Origin: Caulobacter sp. CCUG 60055
GTDB lineage: Bacteria; Pseudomonadota; Alphaproteobacteria; Caulobacterales; Caulobacteraceae
Assembly: GCF_022750545.1 (NCBI RefSeq)
Contig: NZ_PUIC01000005.1
Location: forward strand, 62,001 to 126,000
DNA: 64,000 nucleotides
Direction of reading: 5' to 3'
In this document: piece by piece, positions 17,608-24,271 of the stretch
How the letters are laid out: each line of letters opens with the position of its first letter
Numbering within the stretch: the stretch's first letter is position 1
Program-made: the position numbers and the translations under genes
Notes under the pieces: model-generated
What the model was told of the DNA's origin: nothing
The model's input: the letters and a program-made list of their open reading frames with translations, nothing else
Databases searched by the model: none

Positions 17608-17623
17608 ATTGAGAAATCTCAAT
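17608..17623. promoter_or_regulatory. Palindromic operator candidate upstream of the response regulator
   Basis: ATTGAGA-AA-TCTCAAT is a perfect inverted repeat (7-bp arms, 2-nt centre) in an unusually AT-rich patch of the 275-bp divergent gap between the response regulator and the secreted phosphoesterase. An isolated TTCTCA half-like element lies about 20 bp away (17584-17590). This is the best operator candidate in the gap. Confidence 0.5.
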
Positions 17624-17810
17624 GTTTCCGCGCGACGCCTCAGCGTCGCGACTGGAAAGGCCCTTCCCCGCCCGGGCCAAAGACTTCCGAAGATTGACAC
17701 AAATCTGTTATAAAACCCACGCCAATCCTTTACTTGAGCCTTCGCCGCCACAATGGATAGCCAGCGAAGACCGTCTTCGACCGAAAGCGGCGCGCCCGCC
17801 AGGAGCCTCC

Positions 17811-19235
17811 ATGCCCAGTCCCCTCAGCACGCTCCGCCGACTGTGGCCTCTGGCCCTGCTGGCCGTCGCCGCGCCCTCCGCCCATGCCGAGAGCGCCGGC
17901 GAAGGCGCCGCCTATGTCGTGCTGGGCGCGGGCGGAACGCCCCAGGCCCGGCTGGTCGTCGCCGCCGACGCCTGCCCTTCGATCATGATCGACGGCCGGA
18001 AGCGTCCGATGCATGTGCGCGCCAGGGCCGCGACCCTGCCGCTGCGCCCCACCGCCTCGACGCCCGAGAATTCCAAGCCGTCCGTCTTCCCCCTGCTCAC
18101 CTGCGAGGCCGCCGTACCGCGCGGCGCGCGGCGCGCGGCCGTCCAGGGCCGGCCGCTGCCCCTGCCGCCCCGGCGGATCGACCGCATCGTGGTGATCGGC
18201 GACACCGGCTGCCGGATCAAGGCCAGCGACGCCGCCTTCCAGGCCTGCAACGACCCGGCGCGCTACCCGTTCGCCGCCGTCGCCGCCCGGGCCGCGGCCT
18301 GGAAGCCCGACCTCGTGCTCCATGTCGGCGACTACCTCTACCGCGAGAACCCCTGCCCCGCCGACCAGCCGGGCTGCGCCGGCTCGCCCTGGGGCTATGG
18401 CTGGGACGCCTGGCGCGCCGACTTCTTCGCGCCCGCCGCGCCGCTGCTGGCGGCCGCGCCCTGGGTGGTGGTGCGCGGCAATCACGAGAACTGCGCCCGC
18501 GCCGGCCAGGGCTGGCGGCGGCTGCTCGCCCCGGGGCCGCTGCGCCCCGCCGACGACTGCGTCGATCCCGCCCGGGACGCGGCCGGCGACTACACCGCGC
18601 CCTACGCCGTGCCGCTGGGCGGCGGAGCCCAGGTGGTGGTCACCGACCTGGCCATCGCCGGCGCCAAGCCGACCTTGCCGGACGATCCCCGCTACGCCCA
18701 GTTCGAGCACGCCTACGCCCGGCTGGACGCCCTGTCGCGGCGGGCGCGCTTCACCTTCGCCGCCGACCACAGGCCGATCCTCGGCCTCGCCGCGACGGCG
18801 GACAAGCACGGCGGCGTCAAGCTGCACGGCGGAACCCCGGGCATAGCCTCGGTGTTCGCCGCCGGCGGTCGCCCCCTGCTGCCGCCCAAGGTCGACGTGC
18901 TGCTGGCCGGCCATGTCCATGTCTGGGAGCAGGTCAGCTTCTCCAGCGACCATCCCAGCCAGTTCATCGCCGGCTTCTCGGGCACGCAGGAGGACACCGT
19001 CCCCTTGCCCGAGACGCCGCCCGCCGACGCCGCTCCGGCGCCGGGCGCGGTGATCGAGCATTTCAGCTCGTGGGTCGACGGCTTCGGCTACATGACGCTG
19101 GAGCGGGCGGGCGAGCGCCGCTGGCGCGTGACGGTCTGGGACGTGGCGGGCCGCCCGGTCAACCACTGCTCCATCGTCGGGCGGCGGTCGAGCTGCGAGG
19201 TCCGCCAGCCCCGGTCCCAGCCGCCGGGCGGCTGA
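17811..19235 (+). CDS. Secreted calcineurin-like metallophosphoesterase
   Basis: A 474-residue exported enzyme. The signal peptide is at about 1-26 (LWPLALLAVAAPSAHA). A beta-rich N-terminal region (about 27-125) precedes the dimetal phosphoesterase domain, with motifs VIGDTGCR, HVGDYLYRE, VVRGNHENCARAG, FAADHRPI and LAGHVHVWEQ. The ATG at 17811 is preferred because AGGAG lies 5 nt before it; the frame is open further upstream but without a ribosome-binding site or signal sequence. It is a single-gene unit divergent from the two-component system and convergent with nrsF. Substrate unknown; a periplasmic or extracellular phosphomonoesterase or diesterase is likely. Confidence 0.86.
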   Translation: MPSPLSTLRRLWPLALLAVAAPSAHAESAGEGAAYVVLGAGGTPQARLVVAADACPSIMIDGRKRPMHVRARAATLPLRPTASTPENSKPSVFPLLTCEAAVPRGARRAAVQGRPLPLPPRRIDRIVVIGDTGCRIKASDAAFQACNDPARYPFAAVAARAAAWKPDLVLHVGDYLYRENPCPADQPGCAGSPWGYGWDAWRADFFAPAAPLLAAAPWVVVRGNHENCARAGQGWRRLLAPGPLRPADDCVDPARDAAGDYTAPYAVPLGGGAQVVVTDLAIAGAKPTLPDDPRYAQFEHAYARLDALSRRARFTFAADHRPILGLAATADKHGGVKLHGGTPGIASVFAAGGRPLLPPKVDVLLAGHVHVWEQVSFSSDHPSQFIAGFSGTQEDTVPLPETPPADAAPAPGAVIEHFSSWVDGFGYMTLERAGERRWRVTVWDVAGRPVNHCSIVGRRSSCEVRQPRSQPPGG

Positions 19236-19248
19236 GCCCCGCGCCCGT

Positions 19249-19890
19249 TCACCAGCGCAGGACGCGCGGGCCCGCCAGGGCGCCGAGGGCGACGGTCAGC
19301 AGCACCCCCAGGGTGTACCAGGTGGCCACGAAGGCGGCGGTGTGCTCGGGACAGTGCAGGCCGTAGACGGTGGCGGCGACGCCGCCGGAGAACAGGCCGG
19401 CCGCCGCCCCGGCCAGGGCCAGCCGCGTCGGCGCGAGACCGCGCACGAACCAAAGGGTCAGGGCCAGCATCGGCAGGGACAGAACGAGGATGTTGCGCGG
19501 GCAGACGGTCCAGGACCCGCCCAGCCACATCTGCGCCCGCCCTGCGGCCTCGGCGGCGAACAGCTGCCAGGCCGCCGGCGCGGCCAGGGCCGCCACCGCC
19601 AGCACGGCGAGGACCAGCCCCCGCCGCGGCGAGCCGGCCGGCCGGGCCAGGCGCTCGATCGCCAGGAATCCGGCGACGCCGAGCGCGGCGGTGTAGGCCG
19701 CCTTGACCCAGAAGAACGCCCCGGCGGCGGCTTCGCTGATGTCGGGCCGCACCCGCAGCCAGGCCACCACCAGGACCAGGGCGGCCAGCGCCCCGAAGCC
19801 GGCCGCCGCGATCAGGCGCGCGGGGATGGCCGCCGACGGGGTCGGCGGCAGGTCGGCGCTGAGGCGGTCGATGAGGTCGTCAGTCTTCAA
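19249..19890 (-). CDS. nrsF: NrsF-type membrane anti-sigma factor (DUF1109)
   Basis: A 213-residue protein with six hydrophobic segments after a short cytoplasmic N-terminus (MKTDDLIDRLSADLPP). Two cysteines in conserved contexts, C130 (SWTVCPRN) and C180 (GLHCPEH), match the pair in Caulobacter NrsF (about 131 and 181), which are needed to hold SigF inactive and to respond to metal or redox stress. The start overlaps the sigF end by 11 bp. Expected role: sequester SigF at the inner membrane until copper or another insult perturbs the cysteines. The call rests on length, topology, cysteines and pairing with the sigma gene. Confidence 0.92.
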   Translation of the reverse strand: MKTDDLIDRLSADLPPTPSAAIPARLIAAAGFGALAALVLVVAWLRVRPDISEAAAGAFFWVKAAYTAALGVAGFLAIERLARPAGSPRRGLVLAVLAVAALAAPAAWQLFAAEAAGRAQMWLGGSWTVCPRNILVLSLPMLALTLWFVRGLAPTRLALAGAAAGLFSGGVAATVYGLHCPEHTAAFVATWYTLGVLLTVALGALAGPRVLRW

Positions 19891-20413
19891 GGTCGCGCGC
19901 CCTCGCGGTCAGCAGCTTCATGGCCCGGTGCAGGCTGACCTTGGCCGCCCCCGGCGACAGGCCGCCCCGCGCCCCGGCCTCGGCCAGGCTCAGCCCCTCG
20001 ATCTTGACGTCCATGACCAGCCGGCGCTGGCGCTCGGGCAGGACGTCCAGCATGCGGGCGAGGTCGGGCGCGGCCGTCGCGTCGCGCGGATCGGCGAACA
20101 GCAGCTCGGCCGCCTCCTCGACCGGCACGTGGACGCGCACCCGCTGGCGGCGATAGTGGTCGATCAGCTTGTAGCGCGCCACGGCGTGCGCCCAGGCCGT
20201 GAACGGCTGGGCCCGGTCGTAGGTGGCGCGGCGCGTATGAACGGCGAGCAGGCAGTCCTGCACCAGATCCTCCACTTCGGCCTCGACATGGAGCCGCCGG
20301 GCGAAATAGCCCCTGAGCATGCGGGAAAGCTGGGACAGCAGTTCGCGGTATGCGGCCGCGTCGCCGTCGAGCCCGCGCAGCATCAGGGCCTTCAGACGGG
20401 CTTCGAGCTCCAC
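19880..20413 (-). CDS. sigF: ECF sigma factor SigF
   Basis: A 177-residue ECF sigma factor with region 2 (LRGYFARRLHVEAEVEDLVQDCLLAVHTRR; FTAWAHAVARYKLIDHYRR) and region 4 (LPERQRRLVMDVKIEGLSLAEAGARGGLSPGAAKVSLHRA). It overlaps the DUF1109 anti-sigma gene and is divergent from a bufferin operon, the arrangement known for Caulobacter SigF. A GTAACC-N15-CGAA element lies 17 bp upstream of its start, so it probably activates its own transcription. It is expected to control the bufABCD genes through the matching promoter at 20498-20523. Confidence 0.94.
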   Translation of the reverse strand: MELEARLKALMLRGLDGDAAAYRELLSQLSRMLRGYFARRLHVEAEVEDLVQDCLLAVHTRRATYDRAQPFTAWAHAVARYKLIDHYRRQRVRVHVPVEEAAELLFADPRDATAAPDLARMLDVLPERQRRLVMDVKIEGLSLAEAGARGGLSPGAAKVSLHRAMKLLTARARDLED

Positions 20414-20429
20414 GCCTCTCCCCTGCTAG

Positions 20430-20454
20430 TTCGCGCGCCGGGACCGATGGTTAC
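20430..20454 (-). promoter_or_regulatory. SigF-type promoter of sigF
   Basis: On the minus strand GTAACC (20454-20449) and CGAA (20433-20430) are separated by 15 nt, and CGAA is followed by CTAGC exactly as in the facing bufA promoter. The match to the Caulobacter SigF consensus, recalled as GTAACC then CGAA about 16 nt later, supports autoregulation. The spacer is one base shorter than in the divergent copy. Confidence 0.72.
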
Positions 20455-20497
20455 ATGCCGCAGCCGGCGGCGTGAAGCCGAGGCCTCACGATCGCGT

Positions 20498-20523
20498 GTA
20501 ACCTTTCGCCGCGCCCCTTCGAA
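20498..20523 (+). promoter_or_regulatory. SigF-type promoter of the bufferin operon
   Basis: GTAACC (20498-20503), a 16-nt spacer and CGAA (20520-20523) fit the SigF consensus exactly, about 67 bp before the bufA start. The divergent sigF copy faces it, so GGTTACA (20449-20455) and TGTAACC (20497-20503) form an inverted pair. This places sigF and the buf genes in one regulon. Confidence 0.82.
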
Positions 20524-20589
20524 CTAGCCTGCAACCGAGCCCGGTCCGCTGAGGCGGCCGGCCGGTCCAACCGCTGGAAGGAGACCGCA

Positions 20590-20886
20590 ATGAACCGCAC
20601 TGGAACCGCCCTGAGCGCCGCCGCCGTCCTGGCCCTGGTCGGGGGCGCCGCCCTCGCCGCCGAGCCGATGACGGGCGACGCCATGGCCAAGGCCAAGCCC
20701 GCCGTCGAGAAATGCTACGGCGTCGCCCTGGCCGGCAAGAACGACTGCAAGGCCGGCGCCGGCACCACCTGCGCCGGGAGCGCCAAGGCCGACTATCAGG
20801 GCCAGTACTTCAAGGAAGTGGCCAAGGGCTCCTGCACCTCGATCAAGACGCCCAAGGGCCACGGCTCCCTGACCCCCGTCGCCTGA
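20590..20886 (+). CDS. bufA1: Bufferin precursor peptide (DUF2282, BufA1 type)
   Basis: A 98-residue exported peptide: signal peptide at about 1-24 ([17 protein letters not shown]), then a core with four cysteines at 42, 53, 61 and 82 in [24 protein letters not shown] and KGSC. This is the DUF2282 pattern of bufferins, ribosomally made peptides whose two central cysteines are reported to be converted to thiooxazoles by the MNIO enzyme BufB, giving a periplasmic copper-binding product. A strong GGAAGGAG ribosome-binding site sits 6 nt before the ATG, and a SigF promoter lies upstream. Next comes bufB, 14 nt downstream. Length and cysteine count are typical. Confidence 0.93.
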   Translation: MNRTGTALSAAAVLALVGGAALAAEPMTGDAMAKAKPAVEKCYGVALAGKNDCKAGAGTTCAGSAKADYQGQYFKEVAKGSCTSIKTPKGHGSLTPVA

Positions 20887-20900
20887 GCCGGACACGGACG

Positions 20901-21740
20901 ATGAACCACGGACCGACCGCCGGGCTAAGCCTCAAGCCGGAGCACTACGCCGACGCGCTGGCCCGCCGGGCGGACGGTCTGTGGTTCGAAGTCCATCCCG
21001 AGAACTATATGAGCCTGGGCGGACCCCGGCTCGCCTGGCTCGAAGCCGTCCGCCGGGAGCATCCGCTGTCGCTGCACGGCGTCGGCATGTCCCTGGCGGC
21101 GGACGAGCCGCCCGACGCAGGCCACCTGGCGGCCCTGCGCCGGCTGGTCGACCGCTTCGAGCCCTTCGTCGTCTCCGAGCACCTGGCGTGGTCGACGCGG
21201 CGGGGGGCTTACCATCCCGACCTGCTGCCGTTCCCGCGCAGCCGGGCGGCCCTGGACCGGGTCGCCGACAACGTCTCGCGGATGCAGGACGCCCTGGGCC
21301 GGCCGGTGCTGATCGAGAACCCCGCCCTCTATGTCGCCCTCGACGGCCACGACTTCGACGAGGTCGGGTTCCTGACCGCCCTGCACCGGCGCACGGGTTG
21401 CGGCCTGCTGGTCGACGTCAACAACGTCCATGTCGGCGCCGCCAACCTCGGCTACGACCCGGCCGCCTATCTGGCCGCCCTGCCGGCGGCGGCCATCGGC
21501 GAAATCCATCTCGCCGGCCACGCCCTGGACGCGGGCGGGCGGCTGTTGATCGACAGCCACGACGCCCCGGTGGCCGAGCCGGTGTGGGCCCTGCTGGACG
21601 ACCTGCTGGCGCGGATCGGCCCGCGCCCCGTGCTGATCGAACGCGACGACGCCCTGCCGCCCTTCGAGACGCTGATGGTCGAGCGCGAGCGTGCCGCCGC
21701 AGCCCTGGCCGCAGCCGCCGAGGCGCCCGTCGATGCGTGA
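20901..21740 (+). CDS. bufB1: MNIO-family peptide-modifying enzyme (DUF692)
   Basis: A 279-residue TIM-barrel multinuclear non-heme iron oxidative enzyme. Family landmarks: GLSLKPEHY (8-16), FEVHPENYM (29-37), LHGVGMS (58-64), SEHLAW (92-97), IENP (138-141), DVNNVHV (172-178), EIHLAGH (201-207) and DSHDAP (218 onward); these His, Asp, Glu and Asn residues are the expected iron ligands. It should oxidise cysteines of the BufA peptide. The ATG is at 20901; the longer frame before it is a shadow of bufA. It overlaps bufC by 8 bp. Confidence 0.95.
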   Translation: MNHGPTAGLSLKPEHYADALARRADGLWFEVHPENYMSLGGPRLAWLEAVRREHPLSLHGVGMSLAADEPPDAGHLAALRRLVDRFEPFVVSEHLAWSTRRGAYHPDLLPFPRSRAALDRVADNVSRMQDALGRPVLIENPALYVALDGHDFDEVGFLTALHRRTGCGLLVDVNNVHVGAANLGYDPAAYLAALPAAAIGEIHLAGHALDAGGRLLIDSHDAPVAEPVWALLDDLLARIGPRPVLIERDDALPPFETLMVERERAAAALAAAAEAPVDA

Positions 21741-22500
21741 CCTTTCCGCCTTCCAGGACGCCTTCGAGCGCGCCCTCGACGGGGACGAGCGCGGCCTCGC
21801 CCCCTGGCTGGCCGGCGGGCCGGCGGACGCCGAGGGCCTGAAGGTCTATCGCAACACCGTGGCCAAGGGCCGCCTGGACGCCCTGGCCGCCAATTTCCCC
21901 GCCGCCGCCGCCGCCGACCCGGCCGGCTTCGCCGCCCTCGCCCTGACCCACGGCCGCGAGCGCCCGCCCGCCCGGCCGTCCCTGATGCTGTACGGCGAGG
22001 ACTTCCCCGACCGGCTGGCCGCCGCCGGGGAGACGGCGCTGGCCGACCTGGCCCGTCTCGACCGGCTGTGGCTTGAGGCGCTGTTCGCCGCCGACGCCCC
22101 CGCCGCCAGCGGCGGCGATTTCGCCGCCCTGTCGCCCGAGGACTTCGCCGGGACGGTCGCCCCGCCCCATCCCGGCGTCCGCTTCGCCTGGTTCGGCGGC
22201 GACGTCGTCGCGCGCTGGCGGCGGCTGCGCGGCGCGGCGACCGCGATCTCATCGGAAGACGAAGCCGGCGGCGTGTTGTTCGTGCGCATCGACGGCGACA
22301 TCGAAAGCCTGGCGCTGGACCGCGCCGGTTTCGCCTTCCTGGACGCCTGCCGGTCGGGCGTCCCGCTGGGCGCCGCCGCCGAGGCCGCCCTCGCCGCCGC
22401 GCCGCGGGCCGACCTCCAGACCGTCTTCGCGCGGCTGATCACCGCTGGCGCCTTCGCCGCCCTCGACCGTCCCCCTCCCGCCAAAGGCCCACGCCCATGA
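21733..22500 (+). CDS. bufC1: Bufferin biosynthesis partner protein (DUF2063)
   Basis: A 255-residue protein. The N-terminal DUF2063 domain ([49 protein letters not shown]; about 1-95) is the standard partner of DUF692 enzymes, thought to recognise the precursor peptide and deliver it to the MNIO. The C-terminal half (about 130-255) is more divergent, including [19 protein letters not shown]. The ATG overlaps the bufB stop by 8 bp and the stop overlaps the next start as ATGA, so the genes are coupled. Confidence 0.9.
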   Translation: MRDLSAFQDAFERALDGDERGLAPWLAGGPADAEGLKVYRNTVAKGRLDALAANFPAAAAADPAGFAALALTHGRERPPARPSLMLYGEDFPDRLAAAGETALADLARLDRLWLEALFAADAPAASGGDFAALSPEDFAGTVAPPHPGVRFAWFGGDVVARWRRLRGAATAISSEDEAGGVLFVRIDGDIESLALDRAGFAFLDACRSGVPLGAAAEAALAAAPRADLQTVFARLITAGAFAALDRPPPAKGPRP

Positions 22501-22958
22501 CCGATCTCGCCGCCGAGAGGCGCCCCGCCCTCGCCCCCTTCGACGCCTTCGCCCGCCTCGCCGCCCGGCTGACGCCCGACTGGCTCCTGGCCCTGACCAT
22601 CCGCCTGGGCGTCGCCGGCGTGTTCTTCATGTCCGGCCGCAGCAAGGTCGACGGCTTCCTGCACGTCACCGACGGGACCTACGCCCTGTTCGCCGACGAG
22701 TACCACCTGCCGCTGATCCCGCCGATGATCGCCGCGCACCTGGCCGCCTACGCCGAGCACCTGTTCTCGATCCTGCTCGTGCTCGGCCTGTTCACGCGGC
22801 TGTCGGCCCTGGCCTTCCTGGGCATGACCGCCGTGATCGAGATCTTCGTCTATCCGGACGCCTGGCCCACGCACCTGAGCTGGGCGGGACTGCTGCTCTA
22901 TCTGATCGGGCGCGGCGGCGGCGCGTTCAGCCTCGACCGCCGGCTGGGGCTTGCCTGA
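22497..22958 (+). CDS. DoxX-family membrane protein of the bufferin operon
   Basis: A 153-residue DoxX-type protein with four hydrophobic segments and the family pattern [19 protein letters not shown] near residue 37, then [19 protein letters not shown]. DoxX genes regularly close DUF2282-DUF692-DUF2063 operons, possibly supplying redox or quinone chemistry in the membrane, though the role is not settled to my knowledge. It overlaps bufC by 4 bp (ATGA) and ends the operon 19 bp before a convergent gene. Confidence 0.9.
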   Translation: MTDLAAERRPALAPFDAFARLAARLTPDWLLALTIRLGVAGVFFMSGRSKVDGFLHVTDGTYALFADEYHLPLIPPMIAAHLAAYAEHLFSILLVLGLFTRLSALAFLGMTAVIEIFVYPDAWPTHLSWAGLLLYLIGRGGGAFSLDRRLGLA

Positions 22959-22977
22959 TCCGGCCCGCCGGTCCCGT

Positions 22978-24237
22978 TCAGAGCGCCTTGAGGGCGGCGG
23001 CCAGCCGGTCGACGTCGTCGGCGCTGGTGAAGATGGCCGGGGTCACGCGCACGCAGGCGCCGCTGGCCAGCCCGGCGCGATGGACGGTGAACACGCCGAA
23101 GCGGTCGAACAGCTCGCGCGCCAGGGCCTGGTTGTCGGCGTCGGAGACGCGGCCCTTGCGGCGGAAGGCGGTGATGCCGCAGCTCAGCCGGGGATCGGCG
23201 GGGGTGAGGATTTCGTAGCGCCCCAGGGCCAGGGCCGGCTCGACCCAACGGGCGCGCAGGGCGCGCAGCCGCGCCTCGACCGCCGGGCCGCCTATCGCCT
23301 CGCGGAAATCGAGGGCGTCGGGAACCGCCAGGAAGGCGGCCATGTTGGTGGTGCCCGAATGGACGCGGGCGCTGACGTCGTCGGCGCCGAGCGCCTCGCT
23401 TCCCATGAACGGGTCGATGTCGCCCACGCGGCCCCGGCGGATGTACATCACCCCGACGCCGAGCGGGGCGCCGATCCACTTGTGGCCGTTGAGCCCGACG
23501 AAATCGAGGCCGAGGTCGCCGAGCCGGAAATCCATCTGCCCCCAGGCATGGGCGGCGTCGACGACGGCGTCGACCCCGCGCGCCCTGGCCATGGCGGCGA
23601 TCTCCTTGACCGGCAGGACGAGGCCGGTGCGGTGGCTGACCTGGGTGAGCAGGATCAGCCGCACGCGGGGATCGGCCTTCAGGGCGGCCTCGTAGGCGTC
23701 GATCAGGCCCTGGTGGCTGGCCGGCTCCGGCAGCGCGATGCGGACGACGTCGACGCCCCGGCGCGCCTTCAACCAGCCCATCGCCGACTGCATGCTGTCA
23801 TAGTCGAGATCGGCGAACAGCACGGCGTCGCCCGCCCGCAGGCGGTTATAGCCGCCGATCAGCGCCTGCAGCGCCTCGGTGGCCCCGCGGGTGAAGGCGA
23901 TCTCGTCCGCCTCGACGCCCAGCATGGCGGCGACCCGGGCGCGGACCTTGGCGAGGTCGCCGCCGAACTGGCGGCGGCTGTAGAACGAGGTCCGGCGGTT
24001 GACCATGTCCAAGTGCTGTTCATAAGCGGCCATCACCGGCCGCGCGGCCATGCCCCAGTTGCCGTTCTCGAGCTGGACGAAATCGCGCGGCGCGTCGAAC
24101 TGGGCCGCGACCTTGGCCCAGTAGGCCTCGTCCCGCGCGACCGCCGAAGGGGCCGCGCCGGCGGGTGCGGCCCCGACCGCCCCCGCCGCGACTCCCGCCG
24201 CCGCCAGCACGCCCCGCCGCGTCAACGCCTCGCTCAT
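22978..24237 (-). CDS. Tat-exported class V aminotransferase (isopenicillin-N-epimerase-like)
   Basis: A 419-residue PLP fold-type I enzyme preceded by a twin-arginine signal (TRRGVLAAAGVAAGAVGAAPAGA). The PLP lysine lies in GLNGHKWIGAPLGVG and the upstream aspartate in DAAHAWGQMDF. The N-terminal LENGNWGMAARPV and C-terminal CVRVTPAIFTSADDVDRL match isopenicillin-N epimerase or cysteine-desulfurase-like members. Substrate unknown; racemisation, lyase or desulfurase chemistry on an amino-acid compound is possible. Export to the periplasm is unusual for a PLP enzyme. It follows the TBDR at 24272 by 34 nt and is likely co-transcribed with it, so it may process the imported ligand. Confidence 0.87.
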   Translation of the reverse strand: MSEALTRRGVLAAAGVAAGAVGAAPAGAAPSAVARDEAYWAKVAAQFDAPRDFVQLENGNWGMAARPVMAAYEQHLDMVNRRTSFYSRRQFGGDLAKVRARVAAMLGVEADEIAFTRGATEALQALIGGYNRLRAGDAVLFADLDYDSMQSAMGWLKARRGVDVVRIALPEPASHQGLIDAYEAALKADPRVRLILLTQVSHRTGLVLPVKEIAAMARARGVDAVVDAAHAWGQMDFRLGDLGLDFVGLNGHKWIGAPLGVGVMYIRRGRVGDIDPFMGSEALGADDVSARVHSGTTNMAAFLAVPDALDFREAIGGPAVEARLRALRARWVEPALALGRYEILTPADPRLSCGITAFRRKGRVSDADNQALARELFDRFGVFTVHRAGLASGACVRVTPAIFTSADDVDRLAAALKAL

Positions 24238-24271
24238 CGCGTCCCCCTGGTCCCGGTCTGCGGGCGGCCGG

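Noticed and set aside
17694-17715. TTGACA followed by TATAAAA as a sigma-70 promoter for the phosphoesterase
   Set aside because: The spacer is only about 9 nt, far below the 16-18 nt needed; kept only as part of an AT-rich region.
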